Source: an uncultured Lachnospiraceae bacterium
Lineage (GTDB): Bacteria > Bacillota > Clostridia > Lachnospirales > Lachnospiraceae
Direction: 5' to 3'
Assembly: GCA_946620235.1 (NCBI GenBank)
Contig: CAMONC010000010.1
Span: 1 to 32,700, forward strand
Length of the DNA: 32,700 nucleotides
The position numbers and the translations under genes are program-made. Positions 1-9,607 of this stretch are shown here, piece after piece. The notes beneath the pieces are model-generated. The model searched no databases. It was not told the DNA's origin and saw only the letters and a program-made list of their open reading frames with translations. Position 1 is the first letter of the stretch, and every line of letters begins with the position of its first letter.

Positions 1-1
1 C

Positions 2-139
2 GTGGTAAGTCAGTATACTATGGAGGAAGCCAAGGTTAATCAGGAACTCATCAAGCAGCAGATACTTGAGAGAGTTCAGGCTATGTTTAATTCGGATTTT
101 GTGTTTAATGTATCGTTCGGTGAGTACATGTTCCAGTAA
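2..139 (+). CDS. fliL: C-terminal part of FliL-like flagellar basal body-associated protein (5' truncated by window edge)
   Basis: Open frame from base 2 to TAA 137-139: VVSQYTMEEAKVNQELIKQQILERVQAMFNSDFVFNVSFGEYMFQ*. Position directly before fliM and FliL-like C-terminal pattern. Confidence 0.6.
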   Translation: MVSQYTMEEAKVNQELIKQQILERVQAMFNSDFVFNVSFGEYMFQ

Positions 140-171
140 GAGGGCCAGGCGGACATGGGAGGTGAGCCGGA

Positions 172-1152
172 TTGAGTGAGGTTCTGTCACAAAATGAGAT
201 AGATAATCTACTGGCAGCCTTAAGCACCGGTGAACTGGACGCAGACACGCTTTCCGATACCAGCGAGAAGCAGGTCAAGAATTACGACTTCAAACGTCCG
301 GCGAAGTTCTCAAAGGAACACTTAAGGACACTGGAGATCATACACGAGCATTACGGCAGGCTGTTGTCGACGAACCTGCCCGTGTACTTGAGAAAGACGG
401 TACAGGTTGCCGTGGCCAGTTCGGAGACCGTTACTTTCTCCGAGTTTACCAACGCGCTTGCTTCACCGTCCATATTGGGGATCATTAATTTCCATCCCCT
501 GAACGGTACGATAATCCTGGACATGGCACCGAATCTCGGATTCGCGATGATAGACAGGATGCTCGGCGGACAAGGTAATGCACTTGACAGGAGCAGGGAC
601 TTCTCCGAGATAGAGATGACCATATTACAGAAGATGATGGTTGTCTGCATGCAGCTGATGCGCGATCCCTGGAAGAACGTAGTCGAGATTAATCCCGTTC
701 TGGATCGTATAGAGACGAATCCGGCATTTGCACAGATAATCTCTCCGAGTGACATGATCGCGATCGTAACATTGAATGTCAAGATAGGCGACACAGAGGG
801 ATTCTTCAATATATGTCTTCCTTTCTTTACATTGGAAGACGTTATGGATAAGCTTAATACCAAGTTCTGGTTCTCCAACATGACGGAGATCAGCGGTGAA
901 GAATATTCCAATTATATCGAAGCCATGATACGTCATGTAGATATACCTATCCGGGCCGTGCTCGGAGAAAGCAGCATATCGGTAGGCGACTTCATGATGC
1001 TGCAACCCGGAGATGTCATCCGGGTGGATACCGATGTAGATTCCGAATTGGATGTATATGTCGGTAATATCCGTAAGTTTAAAGGCTTGCCCGGATATAA
1101 CAGGGACAAGTTCGCGATGAAGATCACATCCGTGATCAGAGAGGAGGACTGA
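172..1152 (+). CDS. fliM: Flagellar motor switch protein FliM
   Basis: TTG start with upstream GGGAGGTG; N-terminal CheY-P binding-like peptide LSQNEIDNLLAAL, FliM middle domain and C-terminal SpoA-like domain; syntenic. Confidence 0.96.
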   Translation: MSEVLSQNEIDNLLAALSTGELDADTLSDTSEKQVKNYDFKRPAKFSKEHLRTLEIIHEHYGRLLSTNLPVYLRKTVQVAVASSETVTFSEFTNALASPSILGIINFHPLNGTIILDMAPNLGFAMIDRMLGGQGNALDRSRDFSEIEMTILQKMMVVCMQLMRDPWKNVVEINPVLDRIETNPAFAQIISPSDMIAIVTLNVKIGDTEGFFNICLPFFTLEDVMDKLNTKFWFSNMTEISGEEYSNYIEAMIRHVDIPIRAVLGESSISVGDFMMLQPGDVIRVDTDVDSELDVYVGNIRKFKGLPGYNRDKFAMKITSVIREED

Positions 1153-1156
1153 CTGC

Positions 1157-2389
1157 ATGGATGGAATGCTGTCACAGGACGAGATTAATGCGCTCCTAAA
1201 CGGCATGGATGTAGGCTCCGACAGCGGAGGAGATTCCGGTTCCAGTTCTGATGCAGAGGCAGGTGCAGCGTCTGATTCCGGCGGTTCCAGAGTGGGTGAC
1301 GATGAATTATCTGCAATGGAATGCGATGCCATTGGCGAGGTAGCCAACATATCAATGGGTTCCTCGGCCACGACGCTGTATTCGCTGGTCAATCGAAAGG
1401 TCAATATCACGACTCCCACGGTTACGTTGGCAACCTGGGACAATGTCATAGCCGATTACGAGAAGCCATGTGTATTTATTCAGATCAAATATACAGTCGG
1501 CCTGGATGGATCGAACATACTGGTACTCAAACAGCATGACGTGCTCGTGATCACCGACCTGATGATGGGCGGAGACGGTCAGAACGTAGAGGATACCGAG
1601 CTGAGTGAACTTCATCTGTCGGCTATATCAGAAGCCATGAACCAGATGATGGGTGCGTCGGCGACCTCGCTGTCAACCATGTTGGGCAAGATGATCGACA
1701 TATCTCCTCCGGAGGCCTCGCAGGTAGATTTTACCGAAGGCAAATCGGGATCGGAGATCGCGGAATTCCTCGGAGGAACATTCGCGAAGATCGCTTTCAG
1801 GATGCAGATAGATGATCTGGTTGATTCAACTATTATGCAGCTGTATCCGCTGGATTTCGCCAAGGATCTGTGTAACGTATTCCTGGCAAGCCAGTCACCC
1901 GAACCGGCACCGGCAGCAGCACCTGAACCCGAGCCCGTAGCACCTTCCGCTCCGGTCACACCGGTGGCACCTCCACCGCAGATGCAGGCGGCACCTCAGG
2001 CGGCCCCCGATCCGATGATGGCGGGATACGCGCAACCGATGCCGCAGATGTATGCACAGCCGATGCCGCAGATGTACGCGCAACCGATGGCACCTACCAA
2101 TGTCACTCCGGCGCAGTTCCAGAATCTGACGCCGAATCTGGCAGGAATATCCGGAGGCGAGAATATCGGCATCATCATGGATGTTCCACTGGAGGTTACC
2201 GTAGAACTGGGTAGGACCAGCAAATCGATTTCGGAAATACTTGATTTTGCTCCCGGTACGATCCTGGAGCTTGACAAGATAGCGGGAGAACCCGTAGACG
2301 TCCTGGTCAACGGCAAGTTCGTTGCAAAAGGCGAAGTAGTAGTTATAGAAGAAAGTTTCGGCGTTCGCGTCACAGAAATCATCAAATAA
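1157..2389 (+). CDS. fliY: Flagellar motor switch phosphatase FliY (CheC-like domain + FliN C-terminal domain)
   Basis: N-terminal LSQDEINALLNG motif, CheC-like central region (DAIGEVANISMGSSATTL, EAMNQMMGASATSL), Pro/Ala/Met linker, C-terminal FliN/SpoA domain (MDVPLEVTVELGRTSKSISEIL). Confidence 0.94.
   Translation: MDGMLSQDEINALLNGMDVGSDSGGDSGSSSDAEAGAASDSGGSRVGDDELSAMECDAIGEVANISMGSSATTLYSLVNRKVNITTPTVTLATWDNVIADYEKPCVFIQIKYTVGLDGSNILVLKQHDVLVITDLMMGGDGQNVEDTELSELHLSAISEAMNQMMGASATSLSTMLGKMIDISPPEASQVDFTEGKSGSEIAEFLGGTFAKIAFRMQIDDLVDSTIMQLYPLDFAKDLCNVFLASQSPEPAPAAAPEPEPVAPSAPVTPVAPPPQMQAAPQAAPDPMMAGYAQPMPQMYAQPMPQMYAQPMAPTNVTPAQFQNLTPNLAGISGGENIGIIMDVPLEVTVELGRTSKSISEILDFAPGTILELDKIAGEPVDVLVNGKFVAKGEVVVIEESFGVRVTEIIK
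2033..2080 (+). repeat. Two-copy 24-bp in-frame tandem repeat encoding QPMPQMYA within the FliY linker
   Basis: caaccgatgccgcagatgtatgca / cagccgatgccgcagatgtacgcg, followed by partial third copy caaccgatg. Confidence 0.85.
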
Positions 2390-2404
2390 TAGGAGACAAG
2401 AGAA

Positions 2405-2767
2405 ATGGCAAAAAACATTTTAATTTGCGATGATGCAGCTTTCATGAGAATGATGATCAAGGACATTCTGACCAAGAATGGCTACAACATTGCAGGAGAG
2501 GCTGAGAATGGCGCTATGGCAGTTGATAAGTACAATGAGACCAAACCCGATCTCGTACTTATGGATATCACGATGCCTGAGATGGATGGTATCCAGGCTC
2601 TGAAGAAGATCAAGGAGAATGATCCTTCAGCCTCTGTTATAATGTGCTCGGCTATGGGCCAGCAGGCTATGGTTATCGAATCTATTCAGTCGGGTGCCAG
2701 AGACTTCATAGTTAAGCCTTTCCAGGCAGACAGAGTATTGGAAGCTGTACAGAAGGTTCTCGGATAA
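2405..2767 (+). CDS. cheY: Chemotaxis response regulator CheY
   Basis: 120 aa single receiver domain: ICDDAAFMR, LVLMDITMPEMDG, KPF; between fliY and fliO as in Bacillus fla/che operon. Confidence 0.95.
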   Translation: MAKNILICDDAAFMRMMIKDILTKNGYNIAGEAENGAMAVDKYNETKPDLVLMDITMPEMDGIQALKKIKENDPSASVIMCSAMGQQAMVIESIQSGARDFIVKPFQADRVLEAVQKVLG

Positions 2768-3126
2768 TGGGCTCTTCCTACGCCCAGTTTATAGTCGTAC
2801 TGCTTATATTTGTCGGGGTTTTGGCGGTAACTCTCTGGGTGACCAGATGGATGTCGGGATATCAGAGGGTTAAGGGCAGTGACTCCAATATCGGTCTGAT
2901 CGACAGTCAGACCATAGGTAATGGCAAATACATACAGATAGTACGTCTGGGTGACAGGTATTTTGCTTTAGCTGTATCCAAGGATAATGTCAGTCTGATC
3001 AGTGAACTGGACAAAGATTCTCTTATCATACGTGAGGGGAGTTCTCGGACTGCGTCATTCAAGGATATCCTGTCCGGCATCAGACCGGCTCCCGGTGGTG
3101 ATACCATTGAAAACGAGAACAAGTAA
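2767..3126 (+). CDS. fliO: FliO-like flagellar biosynthesis protein
   Basis: N-terminal TM segment then small FliO-type beta domain (IGLIDSQTIGNGKYIQIVRLGDRYFALAVSKDNVSLISEL); overlaps cheY stop by 1 nt and precedes fliP. Confidence 0.85.
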   Translation: MGSSYAQFIVVLLIFVGVLAVTLWVTRWMSGYQRVKGSDSNIGLIDSQTIGNGKYIQIVRLGDRYFALAVSKDNVSLISELDKDSLIIREGSSRTASFKDILSGIRPAPGGDTIENENK

Positions 3127-3148
3127 CAGAAGAAGCTGTCTTCATATA

Positions 3149-4000
3149 GTGAGAATAATATGCCTGCTGGTTACGGTGGGCATATTGTGTGTGTCGGGGC
3201 CTGCTACCATGCGGGTGTATGCGGTTGAGCAGATCGACAATGAGCATCACCTGACCGGCGATACAGAGGACAGTACCAATATCGACAATCCGGGTACGAG
3301 CGAAACACCGGAAGACCTTGCGGAACTCAATATAGCCAATACTGTGACCATCACGTATGCAAACGGGAACGGTCAGATAAACGGTGCACTCAGGATACTC
3401 ATCATCCTGACAGCGATATCGCTGGCACCTTTTCTTATCATTATGCTCACATGCTTCACCAGGATCATCGTGGTGTTGCATTTCACAAGGATGGCGCTGA
3501 ACACACAGACCGCCCCTCCCAATAATGTGTTGATCGCATTGGCACTGTTCCTGACTTTCTTCATCATGCAGCCCACCATTCTGACGGTATATAACGAAGC
3601 CATAGTGCCGTTTGAGGCAGGTGAGCTGGATGCTCCGGATGCTTTTGAGGCCGGAATGAAGCCCATACGTGAATTTATGTATCCTCAGACTCAGCGTAAG
3701 GATCTGCAGATGTTTCTGGATATATCCCGGACGGAATGGGACGGAACTCTGGAGTCAATACCGAATGCGGTTCTGATCCCGAGCTTCATCATCAGCGAGC
3801 TCAGAAGTGCATTTATTATCGGCTTTTTGATCTACATACCGTTTATCATTATAGATATGGTGGTGGCGTCCACTCTGATGAGTATGGGTATGATGATGCT
3901 GCCGCCGACTACGATATCGGCGCCGTTCAAGATATTGCTTTTCGTTTTGGCGGATGGCTGGAATCTGGTCATCATGAACGTAGTCAAGACATATTTCTGA
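3149..4000 (+). CDS. fliP: Flagellar biosynthesis protein FliP
   Basis: Start re-assigned to GTG 3149 (VRIICLLVTVGILCVSGPATMRVYA signal-like N-terminus) from the longer ORF at 3002; FliP core LTAISLAPFLIIMLTCFTRIIVVLHFTRMAL...PPNNVLIALALFLTFFIMQP, MLPPTTISAPFKILLFVLADGW. Confidence 0.93.
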   Translation: MRIICLLVTVGILCVSGPATMRVYAVEQIDNEHHLTGDTEDSTNIDNPGTSETPEDLAELNIANTVTITYANGNGQINGALRILIILTAISLAPFLIIMLTCFTRIIVVLHFTRMALNTQTAPPNNVLIALALFLTFFIMQPTILTVYNEAIVPFEAGELDAPDAFEAGMKPIREFMYPQTQRKDLQMFLDISRTEWDGTLESIPNAVLIPSFIISELRSAFIIGFLIYIPFIIIDMVVASTLMSMGMMMLPPTTISAPFKILLFVLADGWNLVIMNVVKTYF

Positions 4001-4013
4001 CAGGAGGATCAGC

Positions 4014-4283
4014 ATGGCCATAGAAGATGTTACACAGATCATAGGTGATGCACTCTTTACGATACTCAAGACTGCTATGCCGGTGTTGCTTGTGAGTCTT
4101 TGCGTGGGCTTGATCGTATCCATTTTTCAGACTGTTACATCCATTCAGGAACAGACGCTGACCTTCGTTCCCAAGGTTATAGCCATATTCCTGACGCTTA
4201 CTCTGATAGGCAACTGGATGCTGAATAATATATTGGCCTATATAGATAACTTATGGGGGAGTTTCGCAGTATATATCAGGTGA
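4014..4283 (+). CDS. fliQ: Flagellar biosynthesis protein FliQ
   Basis: 89 aa two-TM protein, VSLCVGLIVSIFQTVTSIQEQTLTFVPKV. Confidence 0.96.
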   Translation: MAIEDVTQIIGDALFTILKTAMPVLLVSLCVGLIVSIFQTVTSIQEQTLTFVPKVIAIFLTLTLIGNWMLNNILAYIDNLWGSFAVYIR

Positions 4284-4284
4284 T

Positions 4285-5070
4285 GTGATGTTAGATATCC
4301 ATTTCACATACAGCGATCTGCAACATTTTCTCCTCATCCTTATGCGGGTGGCTTCTTTTGTTTTTGTTGCCCCCTTTTTTAACGGCAACAACCAGACACC
4401 GAGGCGTGTCAAGGCGGGGTTCAGCGTTATGCTGGCGATACTGCTGTTTGGCATGGTGGAAAAGCCGGACCTGACGTTTGATACCGAGATCGAGTACGCG
4501 ATCATAGTGATGAAGGAGACCATATGCGGACTCCTGATAGGTCTGGGAGCGCAGTTGTGCACGGCAGTGGCTGTCCTGGCCGGCTACATTGTGGATATAG
4601 AGACAGGCATGAGCATGGCTCAGGTCTTTGATGTGAACACCAGACAGCAGGTATCCATCTCGAGCGGGATCTATAATTATTCGTTTCTGCTCATTATGGT
4701 CATTTCGGGAGTCTATAAGTACCTTTTGGGAGCTCTTGTGGATTCGTTTACTTTGATCCCGATCGGCGGGCAGGTGTTTCACACAGAGCAGCTTGTCGGC
4801 CAGATAATAGCTTTTATGGGGCAGTACATGTCCATAGGCTTCAGAGTTGCACTGCCGATCTTCTGCTGCATCCTGATACTGAATTCGGTGTTGGGTATAC
4901 TTGCGAAGGTTGCGCCTCAGATGAACATGTTTGCTGTCGGTATGCAGCTTAAAGTTTTGACAGGCTTGTCTCTGCTATATATTTCAACCTTTACGCTTCC
5001 GAAGATATCGGAGTTCATATTCACAGAGATGAGACGTTTGATAGTTGGTTTTGTAGAGGGTATGATGTGA
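4285..5070 (+). CDS. fliR: Flagellar biosynthesis protein FliR
   Basis: Multi-TM protein, RVASFVFVAPFFNGNNQTPRRVKAGFSVMLAILLF; immediately after fliQ, overlaps flhB start. Confidence 0.94.
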   Translation: MMLDIHFTYSDLQHFLLILMRVASFVFVAPFFNGNNQTPRRVKAGFSVMLAILLFGMVEKPDLTFDTEIEYAIIVMKETICGLLIGLGAQLCTAVAVLAGYIVDIETGMSMAQVFDVNTRQQVSISSGIYNYSFLLIMVISGVYKYLLGALVDSFTLIPIGGQVFHTEQLVGQIIAFMGQYMSIGFRVALPIFCCILILNSVLGILAKVAPQMNMFAVGMQLKVLTGLSLLYISTFTLPKISEFIFTEMRRLIVGFVEGMM

Positions 5071-6179
5071 GCCTGAAGTACGATCTTCAGTTCTTCGCCA
5101 AGGACGGTCCGGGCGGAGAAAAAACGGAACCGGCTACCGCCAAGAAGTTAAGGGATGCCCGCAGAGAAGGACAGGTGGCCAAGAGCAGGGAAGTATCGAA
5201 TGCCGCGATGCTGCTTTCGCTGTTCGTGTTCTTAAGTCTGGTGGTCGGTTATTACGGATCCAGCTTCCTGAACATTTTCGATATGGTATATAACCGTATC
5301 CCGGAGTGGACCGTGATGCATGGCGGTGAGATGCCGCTTGCCACTATCTATGCCGCTTTACGGGATATAGTTTTTAAGTTCCTTTCCATAGTGCTGCCGG
5401 CACTGATCATCGGATTTGTGGTACCTTTCATTGCAAATCTGGTACAGGTCAAATGGTCACCGACCACTAAACCGATGCAACCCAAATTCAGCAAGCTGAA
5501 TCCGCTTAACGGTATCAAGAGGCTCTTTTCGCTGAATTCGCTGATGGAGCTTCTTAAGTCGATCCTCAAGATCGCCATCATCGGGTTTGTGGTTTATCTG
5601 TATATCAGAAAGGAACAGAATCGCTTTCTGATAATTTTGGAAATGCCGGTAATGGATGCGCTGAAACAGCTGTTGAGCGTGATCGTTACCATAGGAATAA
5701 GGATCTCCGCGGTGTATGTCGTTCTGGCTGCCGCTGACTACATTTACCAGAAATGGAAGTTCAGCGAGGACATGAAGATGACCAAGCAGGAAGTCAAGGA
5801 CGAGTACAAGAACATGGAGGGAGATCCGCAGATCAAATCGCAACAGAAAGCCAGGATGTTGCAGGCATCGAGACGCCGTATGATGTCGCGGCTTCCCGAA
5901 GCGGATGTGGTTATCACGAACCCTACGCATTACGCAGTGGCCATTAAGTACGATCCCGACCTGTATGATGCTCCTTTTGTGGTGGCAAAGGGCAGTGATT
6001 ATCTGGCTGCCAGGATTAAGGAAATCGCAGCGGAGAACCATATCGAGATAGTTGAGAACAAGCCTCTCGCACGTATGCTTTATGCAAATGTTGAGGTGGA
6101 TCAGATCGTACCGCCTGAGTTATATCAGGCAGTGGCCGAGGTTCTGGCCTTTGTATATCACTTACAGGGCAGAGTCTGA
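5067..6179 (+). CDS. flhB: Flagellar export switch protein FlhB
   Basis: EKTEPATAKKLRDARREGQVAKSREV and autocleavage site NPTHYAVAIKYD. Confidence 0.97.
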   Translation: MSLKYDLQFFAKDGPGGEKTEPATAKKLRDARREGQVAKSREVSNAAMLLSLFVFLSLVVGYYGSSFLNIFDMVYNRIPEWTVMHGGEMPLATIYAALRDIVFKFLSIVLPALIIGFVVPFIANLVQVKWSPTTKPMQPKFSKLNPLNGIKRLFSLNSLMELLKSILKIAIIGFVVYLYIRKEQNRFLIILEMPVMDALKQLLSVIVTIGIRISAVYVVLAAADYIYQKWKFSEDMKMTKQEVKDEYKNMEGDPQIKSQQKARMLQASRRRMMSRLPEADVVITNPTHYAVAIKYDPDLYDAPFVVAKGSDYLAARIKEIAAENHIEIVENKPLARMLYANVEVDQIVPPELYQAVAEVLAFVYHLQGRV

Positions 6180-6236
6180 GACATATTACGGCTTTGCTGT
6201 TCAGGTGTTTTTTAAAACTACAGAAAGGAGGAGCAC

Positions 6237-8279
6237 ATGGGTAAGTTTAAGCTTGCTGACGCCGGTGTCGCTACGTATCTGCTTATAGCGTTCGTCATGA
6301 TGATCGTTCCGATGCCTGAATGGCTGCTGGATATTTTCCTGACAGCCGATATGGGTATCAGCTTTACCATCCTCTTTACTTCCATGTTTGCCGAGGAAGT
6401 ACTGGGCATGAGTTTCTATCCCACCATGCTGCTCTTCTCAACCATATTCCGTATCGCTCTGAACGTATCATCGACGAGACTGATCCTCGCACAGGGCAGT
6501 GCCGGTAACGTTATCCAGGTGTTCGGTGAGTTCGTGGGCGGCGGTGATCTGGTCATAGGTATCATCGTGTATCTGATCCTGGTCGTCGTCCAGTTCGTTG
6601 TTATCAATAAAGGTTCAGAGAGAGTTGCCGAGGTAACGGCCAGATTCACTCTGGATGCTATGCCCGGTAAGCAGATGGCTATCGATGCCGACCTGAATAC
6701 CGGAGCCATCACGGATGAAGAAGCCAAAATCAGACGAGATAAGATACAGGAAGAAGCCACCTTTTTCGGCTCCATGGATGGTGCTGTCAAGTTCGTAAAG
6801 GGAGATGCAAACGCCGGCCTGATCATAACCGCGATCAATATCGTGGGCGGTATAGCAATGGGTGTCCTCAGGATGGGCATGGATATTGCCACTGCGCTCA
6901 ACTGGTATACGATACTGACCATAGGCGACGGTCTGGTAAGTATGATCTCTTCACTCCTGATATCACTGGCGACAGGTATCCTGGTAACCAAGGGGTCCAA
7001 AACGGCGGATTTCGGTTCGACCCTGCTGTCGCAGTTGTTCGGTATACCGAAAGCATTATATATAGTAGGCGGAGTGCTCGCTTTCCTGGGAATAGTCACT
7101 CCTTTGAACACTGTACTTTTTGTGGTAGCGGGAGCGATATTCATCATCGTGGCCAGAGTCATAGCCGGCACGATAGAGACTGCGAAGATCGAGTCCGAGG
7201 TTGAGAGCGAGGAAGCTGCCGCAGAGGAGATCAGGCAGCCCGAGAATGTCACTTCGTTGCTTAATGTGGATCCTATAGAGCTGGAGTTCGGATATGGTAT
7301 CATCCCTCTGGCCGATGTTAACCAGGGCGGCGACCTGCTTGACCGAGTTGTCATGATCAGACGACAGATCGCTCTGGAACTCGGTACCGTGGTGCCTATC
7401 ATCCGTTTGCGCGATAACATACAGCTCAATCCGAACCAATATATCATCAAGATCAAGGGCGTACAGGTATCGGAGGGAGAGATCCTTTTTGATCACTATA
7501 TGGCGATGAATCCCGGATTCATCACCGAGAAGATCCCGGGTATTGATACCACTGAGCCTTCTTTCGGACTCCCGGCCACATGGATCACCGAGGGACAGAG
7601 AGAAAAGGCTGAGAGTATGGGGTATACGGTAGTCGATCCTCCGTCCATAATCGCAACTCATCTGACCGAGGTCATCAGACAGCATATCGCGGAGCTGCTG
7701 ACACGTCAGGATGTACAGAACCTGATCGATAACCTCAAGGAGACCAATCCTTCGATCGTCGATGAACTTGTTCCCAAACTGCTCGGTCTCGGAGAAATCC
7801 AGAAGGTTCTGCAGAATCTTCTGTCGGAAGGCATATCCATACGTGATCTGCTGACCATATTTGAGACCATGGCGGATTATGCGACTACGACCAGAGATAC
7901 GGATATACTTACCGAATACATCCGTCAGGCTCTGAAGAGAGCCATATCCAATAAATTTTTCCCTGCCAACGAGACTACGCAGGTAGTGACTGTGGATCCT
8001 GCGCTTGAACAGGATATCATGGCAAGTGTGAAGCAGACTGAACAGGGTGCCTATCTGACGATGGATCCGCAGAAGATCGAAGCTATCATGGCGAGTGTGA
8101 AAGAAGAGATTGATAAACTGGAGAATCTCGGCAAAAATCCTATAATCATTACTTCGCCTATCGTCAGAATATATTTTAAGAAGCTTACTGAAGAATACTT
8201 TAAGGACCTGATAGTAGTGTCCTATAATGAGTTAGAGTCTAATATCAGTATTCAATCTATAGGAACGGTAAAAGCTTAA
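6237..8279 (+). CDS. flhA: Flagellar export apparatus protein FlhA
   Basis: 680 aa with FHIPEP-type membrane domain (ARFTLDAMPGKQMAIDADLNTGAITDEEAKIRRDKIQEEATFFGSMDGAVKFVKGDA) and cytosolic C-terminal domain. Confidence 0.97.
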   Translation: MGKFKLADAGVATYLLIAFVMMIVPMPEWLLDIFLTADMGISFTILFTSMFAEEVLGMSFYPTMLLFSTIFRIALNVSSTRLILAQGSAGNVIQVFGEFVGGGDLVIGIIVYLILVVVQFVVINKGSERVAEVTARFTLDAMPGKQMAIDADLNTGAITDEEAKIRRDKIQEEATFFGSMDGAVKFVKGDANAGLIITAINIVGGIAMGVLRMGMDIATALNWYTILTIGDGLVSMISSLLISLATGILVTKGSKTADFGSTLLSQLFGIPKALYIVGGVLAFLGIVTPLNTVLFVVAGAIFIIVARVIAGTIETAKIESEVESEEAAAEEIRQPENVTSLLNVDPIELEFGYGIIPLADVNQGGDLLDRVVMIRRQIALELGTVVPIIRLRDNIQLNPNQYIIKIKGVQVSEGEILFDHYMAMNPGFITEKIPGIDTTEPSFGLPATWITEGQREKAESMGYTVVDPPSIIATHLTEVIRQHIAELLTRQDVQNLIDNLKETNPSIVDELVPKLLGLGEIQKVLQNLLSEGISIRDLLTIFETMADYATTTRDTDILTEYIRQALKRAISNKFFPANETTQVVTVDPALEQDIMASVKQTEQGAYLTMDPQKIEAIMASVKEEIDKLENLGKNPIIITSPIVRIYFKKLTEEYFKDLIVVSYNELESNISIQSIGTVKA

Positions 8280-8280
8280 G

Positions 8281-9546
8281 ATGATCATTAAGAAGTTTAC
8301 AGCCAAAACCGAAGCGGAGGCTACGGCCGAAGCCAGAAAAGAGCTTGGTCCCAATGTTGTGATCATGAACGTGAGGAGCGTTAAGCAAAAGGGATTATTC
8401 TATTTCCTGAAGCCGCCTCTGATGGAAGTGACTGTGGCTCTGGAGGAGGAAGGAGAACCGGGGGCGGTTCGCCGTCGGGTAGTGACACCCGAACCTCCGT
8501 CATCGTCCGATCCGGTCAGAGAGGCGGTCAGTCAGGTGAGCTCACTGGTCAATGCCGATCTGGAGAAAGAAAAAGAGAAAAAGCAGGAAGAGGAATATCA
8601 CGAGTCTGTAATAGAAGAAAAGCTGGATTCGCTGCAGAGCCTGCTTGAAAAGCAGATTTCGACTCCGCCGGTCACAGCTGAACCGGAGCAGTCAAAACCG
8701 GCTCCCCAGCCCGCCACCGAGGATGAATCCGAGGTTACGGACGTGGATGCGGAACTCCTGAAGTTCATGAAACTTCTCTATAACACGATGATAGATAATG
8801 AGGTCAACGAGAAGGTTGCGAATGCGATCATAGAGGAGACCCGTAAGTCTGCCAAGCCCGGCATGCCGTTTGATTACGCACTGGCTGCTACCTACCAGAA
8901 GATGGTCCTGAAGTTCGGTACACCTCAGGCCATATCTCCTGCATCACGCGGTCCCAAGGTTGTGTTCTTCATAGGTCCTACGGGTGTGGGCAAGACCACT
9001 ACCATTGCGAAGATAGCTTCACAGTTTTCCGTCGATCAGGGTAAGAAGGTTGCCCTGCTTACAGCCGATACATACAGGATAGCCGCAGCGGAGCAGCTCC
9101 GTACATATGCGAATATCCTGGAAGTTCCGTTCCGCATCATATATGCGGTTGAGGAAGTGGAGCAGGCACTTGAGGATTTTGCTGCATATGATTATATCCT
9201 GGTGGATACGGCCGGACATTCGCATCAGAATGAGTCTCAGCGCGATCAGATGAACGGTTTTATACATTCCGTGGACGGGCTGGCCGAAAAGGAGACTTTC
9301 CTCGTTCTTTCCGCCACGACCAAGTACAGAGATCTGATCAGTATAGCCGATACATATACGGCGATGACGGATTATAAGCTTATTTTCACCAAACTGGATG
9401 AGACTACGACTCTAGGCAACCTGTTGAATCTGAAACTTCATACGGGTACGACGATATCGTATGTTACCAACGGACAGAACGTGCCGGATGATATTGCTCC
9501 TTTTAATCCGCAGAAGACAGTCAAGCTTCTGCTGGGAGGCAAATAG
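8281..9546 (+). CDS. flhF: SRP-like GTPase FlhF
   Basis: P-loop FIGPTGVGKTTTIAKIA, LLTADTYRIAAAEQLRTYA, DTAGHSHQNESQ, FTKLDETTTLGN. Confidence 0.95.
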   Translation: MIIKKFTAKTEAEATAEARKELGPNVVIMNVRSVKQKGLFYFLKPPLMEVTVALEEEGEPGAVRRRVVTPEPPSSSDPVREAVSQVSSLVNADLEKEKEKKQEEEYHESVIEEKLDSLQSLLEKQISTPPVTAEPEQSKPAPQPATEDESEVTDVDAELLKFMKLLYNTMIDNEVNEKVANAIIEETRKSAKPGMPFDYALAATYQKMVLKFGTPQAISPASRGPKVVFFIGPTGVGKTTTIAKIASQFSVDQGKKVALLTADTYRIAAAEQLRTYANILEVPFRIIYAVEEVEQALEDFAAYDYILVDTAGHSHQNESQRDQMNGFIHSVDGLAEKETFLVLSATTKYRDLISIADTYTAMTDYKLIFTKLDETTTLGNLLNLKLHTGTTISYVTNGQNVPDDIAPFNPQKTVKLLLGGK

Positions 9547-9607
9547 GCCGCAGGTTCGCAGCGGGTTGTGACAGATGTGTCACGCCGAAATAAGCAAAGG
9601 GTATAAG

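Noticed and set aside
625-1449. Long antisense ORF (274 aa) opposite fliM/fliY
   Set aside because: Shadow ORF; sense strand encodes clearly recognisable FliM/FliY and the antisense translation shows no domain motifs.
6416-7456. 346-aa antisense ORF opposite flhA
   Set aside because: Shadow ORF within a conserved gene; low-complexity Ser/Ile/Thr composition from reversed codons.
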